Made by a program: the position numbers and the translations under genes | NCBI GenBank assembly: GCA_009663005.1 | Contig: CM018904.1 | Coordinates: 10,757,525-10,792,208, forward strand | DNA: 34,684 bases | Direction of reading: 5' to 3' | Source: Actinidia chinensis | Taxonomy: Eukaryota; Streptophyta; Magnoliopsida; Ericales; Actinidiaceae | The notes under the pieces: model-generated | Told to the model about the DNA's origin: nothing | Databases searched by the model: none | The model's input: only the letters and a program-made list of their open reading frames with translations | Shown here: piece by piece, positions 21,300 to 30,399 of the stretch | How positions within the stretch are numbered: position 1 is the first letter of the stretch | Layout of the letters: every line of letters starts with the position of its first letter

Positions 21300-22453
21300 A
21301 TCTATATATCCTAAACTTTATTATAAACAGAGCCTTGTTGCACTGAGTATAACTTTATTAATTATTTCTTTTTGCGGCTTTTAATCAGACTAGTCGGGTA
21401 GCTGATCAATTCACTTCTTTTTTTCCAACTAAAGCCTCATCAATTTGGTTAGGAAAGCATACCCAAATTCACATTTGATTGACTTCATAATTGTTAGGCA
21501 TAAATGCCTAATATTCTTATATATAATTAGGTCAAGAAAAACATTAGGTTGAAATACAAAATTCATGTATGTCTTGAAGCACTGTATGGGGGTGGATTAG
21601 TAGAGACCAAGAAATTCAAGAAAATCCAATTTATCTTCCTACTTACTATTTGACTGCACTAAAAATACCCATTTCTGTTGATTACTATGTACTTTCCTCC
21701 TCAACCAATGTATATGTAGATAGACAAAAGCTCAAATTCAATTTTTCTGTCAAAAGTTGGAATTTAGTGAAAATCCCCCACTTTGGGGGTTGGTCAACCC
21801 ACCCCACCCCCCCCACCAATTCTATTTCGAATTCCAGTCCACTCTGAAACAGAACACGGCATCTAATTTGGAATTTTTGATTATTCATCCAATCTAACCA
21901 TCTCCAACCTCCTTGCACGTACCCACCAAATCACCCAAACAAGCATACTAAAAAACACCTGTCTAACTACATCTCAATACACAGTAATTAATGTATGAAA
22001 AAGTGTCATGAAACTAGCAGTACAATACGATTTCAATACTACACTGCACAAATTTTATAATTTTTACAAAATATCATGACATTTATGTCATACTAACCAC
22101 CCAATATTTGGTGTAGTTAGCAATACTGTTAAAAAAAATGGAGTATTTCTACTTCCACACCATCGATCAGAAAATTGCCACCACGTGGTATTGTGGCCCT
22201 TTGCCAAGTGATGGCCGTCCAGGTCAGTCAAGCTGTCATCCCCAGCCCAGCATTGTACACGTTGTAAATGTTTGGAAAAAAGTTAAAATTTGAGCTGAGT
22301 TTGACTCCTTAATTTATGGGTGAGTCTCGGTTTACGAAAGTATTGAACACGCATAAGAATGGATTCCCTTCGCGATAGATAACCGTAGTGTATGTATTAG
22401 TGCTCAAAACGGATAAAAGGTGAATAAGAAAATATTCACCGAAGTGGTACCAT
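21300..22453. other. Intergenic DNA upstream of the solo LTR
   Basis: No gene was recognised. A CCACGTGG palindrome (G-box type) lies near 22182. A C-rich run lies near 21805. The two overlapping frames at 21650-21918 read opposite strands of the same low-information DNA. Confidence 0.5.
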
Positions 22454-23227
22454 TGATACAGGAAAATATGGAAGTTCCACATCGGATTAAATTAAGAATA
22501 TTTAAAATGTTAATACACTACAAGTTAACATAGCCAAAAATAAGTCTGGGAGCACTTAAGAGGGAGTATAGACAAAGTGAAGCCACATTATACAACCAAA
22601 CTTAGCTTATGTGCAACGCGCGGCTGCGCCGCAGCCGCGAGGTGCGGTCCGCGTGGCGCGTGGGCGGATGGGGGCTGTGGGCATATTAGAGGCGGCACTT
22701 GGAGAGTGGCACGCGCTGTGTGCGATGGGGGTGTACTGAGTAATTGCGTTAATTACTTTTTAAATCCTGTAGTTTTTTAATTAACAAAATAAAATCCTTG
22801 TAATTTTTAATTACAAAATTAAAAACTCCATGTTAATTTTTAATTATAAATTAACCTCCCATTCTTTATTTCCGTATTCACTAAAAGGTCAAGACCTTTA
22901 TCTTGATAACAGCAGCCATTACAGCCATAAGAGGAGATTTATTGGTGGTTAGTGGGGTTCTTAAATGGTTAATAGTGGAATAAATTCGTGGCTTTTCATC
23001 AGCTATTGAAAATCCTAATAAATTACCAACATCCCTTGCAAGTTTCAAAACACACACAAAAAAATTGAGAGTTCACCGGTAAGTAAGGAAAAAGAGAGGT
23101 TTTCTAGCATTATGCATTAGAGTCTACTTTTTGGTTCGCGAAAGCCACACGAAAAATTGTGCAACTCTGTGAGCGAGATCGTTGCATCTTGGGAGACAAG
23201 TCGCCTAACAAGCCGTAAGCACCAATG

Positions 23228-23261
<34 letters not shown>

Positions 23262-23380
23262 GTGAACGCTGACCTCGATCAGTCTTTGTAATTTTTTTGT
23301 TTATTTTTTTAATACAGTTTCTGTCATGTAATTATTTCCACTTATAAAGTCAGCATTTTACTGAATTTTATTTGATAACA
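22454..23380 (+). repeat. Probable solo Copia-type LTR
   Basis: It starts TGATACAGGAAAATATGG and continues GAAGTTCCACATCGGATT, very close to the common start of plant Tork-type Copia LTRs. A GC-rich block with many GCG words (22615-22740) and a later CGCCTAACAAGCCGTAAGC...GGAGACAGTGG segment are also typical of that group. No internal coding region or second LTR follows. The right border is uncertain because no target duplication was found, and ATAACA at 23375-23380 is the best guess. It lies about 150 bases from the kinase TATA box. Confidence 0.55.
22622..22636. repeat. Perfect GC-rich palindrome
   Basis: GGCTGCGCCGCAGCC is a perfect inverted repeat of 7-base arms around one base, inside an unusually GC-rich block of the solo LTR. 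Confidence 0.9.
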
Positions 23381-23531
23381 ATAAATTCCCCCTAAAGAAA
23401 GCGGAACCCCTCACCTCTAGAGAGAGAAACTTAAAGAGAGAGAGAGGGGCCGCCCCCAGCCCCCATAGCCCCACCAAACCAATAAACTTTAACGTTTTAA
23501 CGAGGCCAACCTTGTGTGACTCATGACTCAT

Positions 23532-23539
23532 TATATAAA
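23532..23539 (+). promoter_or_regulatory. TATA box of the kinase gene
   Basis: TATATAAA lies about 80-90 bases before the best start codon (23621), the usual spacing for a short plant leader. The DNA just upstream is GA-rich (23413-23447), common in plant core promoters. Confidence 0.7.
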
Positions 23540-23620
23540 CCCCCAATAACCAACTAAACAGAACCCAAAAGACACCAACTTTTCTTGTGCTCTTCCCAAC
23601 CGTCCCCGTCTATACCACCC

Positions 23621-24720
23621 ATGGAAGGACAAGAGGTCCCAACCATGGCGTGGCTCTTCGCTCGTCTTTGTTGCTACCTCTCGCCACTCTGGCGACATTT
23701 TCGCCATCAAGTCCACCGAGCTGTCCCAATCCCAATCCTTACAAAGAGAACAAAAAATCCTCTCCACTTTGATCTCCCCTAGTATAGTTACCTACATTGG
23801 GTACACTATTACAAGCGAGAACAACAAATTTATGTACAATTTGTTGTTGGAGTATGTGTCCAGCGGCACACTCTCCGATGCGATCCACGATGGCCGACTG
23901 GAGGAGTCGGCCATCGAGTTTTATACGCATCAAATTTTGCAAGGTCTAGAGTACATCCATTCGAGTGGCGTAGCCCATTGTGACGTGAAGGGCCAAAACA
24001 TTTTAATTTCGGGAGGAGGGGCCAAGTTGGCGGACTTTGGTTGCGCCAAGTGGATAAACCCAGCAACAAAGAATGATGATGTGGCCGCGACGATTGGCGG
24101 CACACCGATGTTCATGGCCCTGGAGGTGGCGCGTGGGGAAGAACAGGGGTTTCCTGCGGATATTTGGGCACTTGGATGTACAATTATTGAAATGGCCACC
24201 GGAGAATCTCCGTGGCCGAATTTCTCTGATCCAGTATCAGTTTTGTACCGAATTGGATTTTCCCGGGAAATACCAGAATTCCCAGATTTTTTGTTTGACC
24301 AAGCCAGGGATTTCTTGGGTAAGTGCTTGAGAAGGGATCCGAAAGAGAGGTGGACGGCTAAGGAGCTTCTGAAACATCCATTTCTTTGGGAATCCAATTT
24401 CCGGGAAAAGCATATTCTGGAATTGAATTCCAATTCCCCCACAAGTATACTGGATCAAGGTGTTTGGAACTCAATAGAAGAGCCAGAGAGTTTGGATGCT
24501 ACGAGCCAGTGAAGTTGTTCCAATTTTCCAGAGAAAAGGATCCGACGGTTGGGATGCTCTGGTGAGCCGAATTGGATGGAGGAGGAGAATTGGATCACAA
24601 TTCTGCAATAACAACGACCGGAGACAAGAATTAATGGAGGACATTTACGGCGAAGATAATGAATTTTTTGGGTTAGAGACAGCTTCAATTAGTGATGAAA
24701 TGGAATCGGAAATTTTTTAA
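23621..24720 (+). CDS. MAPKKK17/18-like Ser/Thr protein kinase, probably disrupted
   Basis: An intronless kinase gene of the MEKK-like subgroup containing Arabidopsis MAPKKK17 and MAPKKK18, which act at the top of ABA and stress MAP-kinase cascades. The main frame is open from 23550 to 24509. It shows the tail of the glycine loop (RGSS...V), the ATP-binding Lys in IFAIKS (23709), MYNLLLEYVSSGTLSDAI, the catalytic loop HCDVKGQNIL (HCD is normal in this subgroup), LADFGCAK, GTPMFMALEVARGEEQG, ADIWALGC and the RDPKERWTAKELLKHPFLW end of the domain. The first ATG of that frame (23769) lies after the catalytic Lys, so it cannot be the true start. The ATG at 23621 is in another frame, and the expected N-terminal WTRG...G.GS pattern is spread over three frames. 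A TGA at 24510 stops the frame, yet the subgroup's conserved tail (RIRRL...EPNWMEEENWITI) continues after it in the same frame to 24611. An acidic tail (MEDIYGEDNEFFGL...) follows in another frame to 24720. Confidence 0.85.
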
Positions 24721-25418
24721 TAGATCATTTTGAAGGTAGGAATGTTAGGCGTAGCACATGTACAGAACATAGAGTAGTCTTAGATTGGAGAGAGACAGAG
24801 GGATTATTAATTTTTGATGCCAGTTCTTGTAGTGCATTACAAAATCAAATTCTTGTAGTTCAAATACGAAAGAAGCTTGTAACCAAATTCTTGAGAAATT
24901 CTTGACAAGTTTTATTGGGTTCCTCAAATATTGTTTGTTTAATGATAGTATGGTGGGATTTGTAAAGATAAAAGCAAATGGATGAGAACAGGTTAATAAT
25001 TACTCTTTCAAATCCAAGATCAAAGCAAAAGCATAGGACCAGGGCTGTTCAACCAAACCATACAACTCGAGCGAGCGAGGTTGTATTCAGCTTGTTAAAA
25101 AGTTTCTTTGAGAATGGTTTGTTATCTAAACAATCCATCTATATTATAAATCACAACTACGTTTGAATCTCAAATCTATCTCTCGCTATTTACGGCTCAA
25201 ATTCATTTGAGTTAATCCAACGGCCGAGATTTCATCTCAAATTATATTTTTTCACGTCCAAAAACATCACTTCCATCTCCTATCCTATCTCCCATCTCTC
25301 ACACTGTCAGGCTCTCTCTCACCCAACCCCTCTCTCTCTCTCTCGGTCTCTCCCCTCTCTATTTTAAATTCTGTAGAAGTTCTCTCTCACGCCACCTATT
25401 ACTATCTCTACGCACCTC
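24721..25418. other. Downstream intergenic DNA with CT repeat
   Basis: It probably contains the 3' untranslated region of the kinase. A pyrimidine-rich CT microsatellite lies at about 25310-25370. No gene was recognised. Confidence 0.5.
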
Positions 25419-27445
25419 TGTCGCGCCCCAAAATTTCATACCACGGGTCGAGGTCAACAATCACATGCATGAGGAAAAGGGTCCTACGTGGACCGATTAT
25501 CAGTGTAAAATTAAAGGGAATGTCCTACGTGGACACTCGTTAAAAAACTAAGGTTCAAGAGTGAAAAGGGTACCTAATTTTTTTTTTTTTGACTGAACCG
25601 GTTCATAAAAAAAAACTAACCGGTTCAAAAAAAATAGTAGCCAATTTGTGTGAACTGAATCGGTCGAAAAAAATTGAACCGGTTTGGGCTAGATCAATAG
25701 CCTATTTCAAAACTGACGGTTCAAAAGCAAAAATTGAACCGGTTCGCTAGATCAGTAGCTTGTTTAACTAATACATTTCGTCACCCATGATGGCTTAAGT
25801 TAATACAACAATATCATTTTAAACAAAAAAAAAAAAGGTATTCCCTTGGCCGAATAACATTATCCTCATACGAGTCTTTACACATTGAATCAAAAAGGTT
25901 TAGCATATACCTCAACACAATACATGAATAAATGTCAGTCAAACCTATTCTTAAGGTTCTAAATTACAAAAGATTAACATGCTCTTCACTTAAATATAAA
26001 AATGGATTTCAAATGAAACTAAGTCCAAAAGACTCTCAAATGACTCATACGGCTACTCCAAGCGGGCCCTTGCCCTTATCCTTTTCACTTGAAGTTGTTT
26101 TGTTTGTTTGATTAAGCACGACGGCTTCGTAGATAATATTGTAAAAATGTCATACCATCTCCACATCATTAAAATGGAATGAGTGCAATGATGATCCACC
26201 AAGGCAATGTAACTAGCCAAAGGCTTAAATGCAATAGGGCCCCCCCAATTCACACACACTCTCAACACCGTAATATGGGCCCCCACATAAGGAGCGTAGA
26301 TAAAAACAAATTCCTGGGAGCTAATCGAGTAAAGATTTGAGTGGAATGTTTATTTAGGGAGCCATCCTCCCTTTTCCTTACAACCACACCCATTCGTGAA
26401 TTTACCGTGGTACCCCTCCCTAGGGGAGTACCTTCCATCATTTTATCCCCCCAATATCATGTAAAGCCGACAGGCCCCCCCCCCCCCCCACAATGATGCT
26501 ATGATTTGTCATACTCAATTCCATAATCATATCCATCTCAAGCATAATATACATCAAGTGAATAATAAATAATTAAAGTTCATAATACTCCAACATTTCA
26601 ACAATTTAATAATTCTTCAAATCCAGAAAAAAAGTCTCTAACGTCTTATGCGTATCAAATATGGATGGTTCTCTACCAAGCAACTAACACAAAAATTGGA
26701 TTAATCACACAAACCAACTTCATTATTCCGAATCAATCCATTTTTTCTCACAAATATTTCATCAAACACATGGTAACGCTTATGAAGGCCATACTATGGT
26801 TTTCCTAAACATGCAATTTTTTAGGTTTTCTTAGTCCCCAAATAGCCAGAAAATGTAGTCTAACAACACATCACATCTCTAGTCCTAAACTAGATAATAT
26901 GGCTTAATATAATATCAACTATCTCCTGAAGAATACCGAATTTTTAAAAAAACGGAGATCCAAACAGAGCCTTATCGGAATTCCAATCGGTTGAAATCGA
27001 AGAGGTGATCAACTTTCGTGCCTTGGCCGAAAGTCGGATGTCAACGAAAGTTGCCGGAAACAGTGTTCTTTGGCCAGAGTTCTTTGGGTCTCTCAACAAA
27101 GGAGAGAGAAAGGGAAAAGACGTAAAGTGAGAGAGAGAGATGGTTGTGCTTTGGGGAGTGGGAGGAGAGAGAGGGAAAAGGTGATGTGAGGGGAAGTGTG
27201 TTAGGAAAGTCTCATTGCGTCTGCTATTGTGTATCACCTCACACACTACACTAGTACAACCCCCACTTGTTTCAATGGCCAAACAATCATTCAAACTTTC
27301 ACATGGTTTTGACCGCAATAACAAGTAATGGGCTTAGCCCACAAGGCCAATAACAAATAAACATAACTCCATATGGTCAATGGCCCAATAAAATAATGGG
27401 TCGGCCCAAAATCTCACTCCCGAAATAAAATTACCGAACATTACA
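25419..27445 (-). repeat. 3' LTR of a minus-strand chromovirus-type Ty3 element
   Basis: On the minus strand it starts TGTAATGTTCGG at 27445, directly after a purine tract GGGGGTAGGA that serves as polypurine tract, and ends GGGGCGCGACA at 25419. The integrase end lies just outside the tract, as required for a 3' LTR. The length is about 2.0 kb. Inside are repeated AACCGGTT-type motifs (25590-25755), a C-run (26476-26490) and a GA-rich leader (27100-27190). The left flank is ACCTC. No 5' LTR is present to test target duplication. Confidence 0.75.
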
Positions 27446-27460
27446 ATTCCTACCCCCGTT
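27446..27460 (-). other. Polypurine tract of the chromovirus element
   Basis: The minus strand reads AACGGGGGTAGGAAT immediately before the LTR start TGTAATG, the position and composition of a plus-strand primer tract. Confidence 0.65.
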
Positions 27461-27526
27461 AAAAGAATTCCGTTCTGAAATTTAAAACAAAGCTCAATCT
27501 ACGAAAAAATGAGGATACCGTTACCT

Positions 27527-27800
27527 AGTCTCTAACTCGTCTTCCCATGTCCGATTCTTGAAAGCCATGTGCTTCCAAAGCACTCTCACTATAGTAATCT
27601 TCTTTGCCCCTTCGGACGTGAATTTTTTCGATTCCAGAATCCGAATCGTTTGCTCCTCGTAATAAGTGTTCTACTCTAGAGCCAACTTTGTCCAATCTAA
27701 AACGGTGATGGTCCCGGTTGTCTTTCGAAGGCATAGACTGTGGAATATAGGGTGAACACCCGAAAGTTGAGGTGGGAGGGCCAAGTTGAATCCGAAGTCT
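27527..27800 (-). pseudogene. Integrase C-terminus and chromodomain of a Ty3 chromovirus
   Basis: One minus-strand frame reads LALPPQLSGVHPIFH, the YRL.LP..LS.VHPVFHVS motif at the integrase end. It continues after one in-frame stop with EQTIRILESKK, then ITIVRVLWKHMAFKN and RTWEDELE, the V.VLW.......TWE chromodomain-like end found in plant chromoviruses. It abuts the 3' LTR. The rest of pol is absent: the sequence changes at a poly-C run near 27887. An 80% complete tail such as this can only be a truncated relic. Confidence 0.85.
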
Positions 27801-27886
27801 TTTTGGAGGTGCCTAGAAGTTCTGGCTCAACCCATATACGGTCTCGGGTCAGAAATGAGGTTTTTCGCTAGAATGAAAAAAGTCCA

Positions 27887-27911
27887 CCCCCCCCCCCCCC
27901 CCCCCCCCCCC
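27887..27911. repeat. Poly-C run at the truncation point
   Basis: About 25 consecutive C residues mark the end of recognisable chromovirus sequence. Such runs are prone to sequencing and assembly error. Confidence 0.85.
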
Positions 27912-27940
27912 GTTTTGGATCGGCCGTTGCCCTGGTCTGA

Positions 27941-28201
27941 TTAGCTAGAAGAAGCTGGGAAATGACTCGAATTGGTCGATTCTACTTGATCTTTTTTTGG
28001 AGAACCTATTCGACTAATATTGGTGGGTTTGGATTCATTTGAATTGGTGTTTTCCACAGTATTTTCATTCTCATTATCATGTTCTAATTGTTGCTTCTTT
28101 ATTCTTGTGAGTATTCCATGGCTAATCTGTTGAATAATTTTTTGGTTTCTTCTTTTTAGCTTGAATCTGTTATGTTTCTTCCTAATTGCTTTTACTTTCA
28201 C
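27941..28201 (-). other. Asn/Lys-rich open frame, function unknown
   Basis: A minus-strand frame of 86 codons, which stays protein-like upstream of its ATG to about 28310 apart from one stop (ISKLTQYIKSKNHNNVDPQ near 28250-28310). It is rich in Lys, Arg, Asn and Ser, with a basic first half (KKHNRFKLKRRNQKIIQQI) and a polar tail ending FPASSS. No domain was recognised. It may be a gag-like or nuclear protein fragment or a chance frame in AT-rich DNA. Confidence 0.25.
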
Positions 28202-28622
28202 TTTGTGGCTCTATTTTAGAGAATTGGTTTTGTTTTGTGGTTGTGGATCCACATTATTGTGATTTTTAGATTTAATGTACTGAGTTAGCTTTGATATTGG
28301 TTTATGTGTGTGTGATTGTTGAACTTACCACTGTTTATATCTTGGCCTTCTTTCTTCTCACTGTCAAGCATCTTTGGGTTTTTTCTTTATTAAAGTTCTT
28401 TTAGGTTTGACTTTTTTTTTATGTCCATATGGTTTGGCTTTGCTAGGATTTGGCCAATTTAGTTTTTTTGATCTCTGTGTGTTGCCGAAAAAGTTTGGAT
28501 CCTACCTTGAGGAGCGCAAGAGATGGGGTGAGTATGTTCCGAGAGACTTGGAAACGAAACACATCTAGAAAACGTTGTTTTCATCTTCTATTATTCCATA
28601 TAACTGATTTGCCTTTCCCCTG

Positions 28623-28935
28623 TCATTCATTGGGTTTGGATGCGGAAAAATCAACATTGAAATCTGAAAACATTTGTGTAATGATGTGTTAATCAAACAA
28701 TTGAGATGAGTCTCTCTCTCTTTCTGTGTCCAATTTTCTGAATTTGTTATTCAGGTTTGAGATATTTTTTGAATTAAAGTGAATCATGCTTGAAGTTCTG
28801 GGTTTTGTTTTGATTCCGACTCATGATGGGATTTGTTTGGGTGCGGATAAATCAATGAAAAATGGAAAAAACCTCCGTATTGGATCCGTTTTAGATCAGA
28901 CAATTGGGATGAGTCTCCCTCTCTTTCCGTTTTCA
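28623..28935 (+). repeat. Diverged direct repeat of about 110 bp
   Basis: The segment at about 28623-28735 (TGGGTTTGGATGCGGA...CAATTGAGATGAGTCTCTCTC) recurs at about 28817-28935 (TTTGGGTGCGGATAA...CAATTGGGATGAGTCTCCCTC), spaced about 194 bases. It is an old local duplication in AT-rich DNA. Confidence 0.65.
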
Positions 28936-30399
28936 GTTTATCATTTACTTCCTTTGTGGTCTCTTTTGGAATATTAAGATTGATTTTTTTTTACTGAGAA
29001 CCCCGCAACTTCTTTTGTGTGAGAGAGAACCCTTTTTTTTGGGTGTGACAAACGCTAAGAATTCCTTCACTCAAAAATTTGAAGTTTATCTGCTTAAATT
29101 GAAAAAGGAAATAGGACCCCCTAACTTTTCAACGCACCACGCGAGAATATATTAGATTTTTTTTTTGGCGTAATGCCCATGGGCACGGGTAATTACTAGT
29201 ACTTGAATAAATTTTGAATCAAACTTTGCTCGTCTCGATAAATTATTTAGTAGAAAAAAATCAAGTACTCAAGTTTCGCTCGTGATCTACTTGATAAGTA
29301 TTCTTTTGAAATTAATTTGTATAATAAACAAACCAAATTTAAATATATTTTTAAAGTTCTATAAATTTGCAAATCATTATTTGATCAAAACGCCACTCAA
29401 CTCGACTCGTCTCGTTGCAGGCATTAGATTAGACAATAATGCTGCTAATACACTCAATTATACACGCATTTGTTTGTCTCCTCTCACATATTAGTGTATG
29501 GCATCCACACATATCATGTCAATGATTTGTACAAGTGTGTTTACAATTATTTGTGTTTGTAGCATTTTTCTAAATAGAATGACAAGAATTTAGTGAACAG
29601 TGCTGGCCTAATACCGTTGACATGATCTCTCATGTGACATGTCTTAACAAATTGTGAACTAGAGTTTGGTCTAAGCTTGAAAAAGGAACGAAATACAGAA
29701 GATAACTAAAAGAGATTTTCAAAAACAAATGCGAAAATCGTTTAGCGCGCAAGTAACAGTAGGTATATCTCAGCGTATAAATGGAATTGAAGAAGAGAAA
29801 TTGAAAGTTTTGTGGTTATCCTAATTCAGCTTCGGATCCTCTGCCTCTCTTATTTGTCCTCCTTTCCTGTCCTACCCTTAGATATTGTCACGTTGCACTT
29901 CTTAGATCAAATTCATTCTGTTAACTAATTAGATCTCTGAACAAAAACGAAGAAAATAAAAATAATTTGCAATCCTCTTGCAGCTTCCTATGTTCCCCAA
30001 GTCTCGATCAATACTGTGATTTAGGAAAGGAAACACAGGCATTTTAATATATAGAAGTTAAAGGGGGAGAGAGAGAGAGAAAGAGTAGCAGTGGATGTTC
30101 TATCGCAGAACCTAGACCCTATTAGGGGCTTCATTGGTGCTTCCTCTACTGTGTCATTTATTTAGATTTAATGATTTCATCCACATGAATTGAGAAAGTA
30201 CTGATCTCCGAACATACTTTGGATAGAGAATCTTATTTTTGCGCGTCTTCAAGTGAAGCCATGAAGATGTTTGAAAGCAAAATTGATTTGATGGGGCTGC
30301 TAGGATTCCATAAAGAGTAAGCCAAGTCCCTGAGTAATGTCACAATCAGGAAGGAGAGAATGGGGAAAACCCGGGTTGCGATGGGTTCAAGGTTATGAC
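28936..30399. other. AT-rich intergenic DNA
   Basis: No gene was recognised. A GA microsatellite lies at 30066-30085. The stretch 29160-29440 has wording (GGCACGGGTAATTACTAGTACT, CTCGACTCGTCTCG) common in non-autonomous repeats, but no ends could be fixed. Confidence 0.45.

Noticed and set aside
23930..24442. Minus-strand frame of 170 codons
   Set aside because: It lies opposite the kinase domain, which is clearly coding on the plus strand.
26944..27324. Minus-strand frame of 126 codons
   Set aside because: It lies wholly inside the chromovirus LTR and consists largely of the Ser/Pro/Phe translation of a GA/CT-rich leader.
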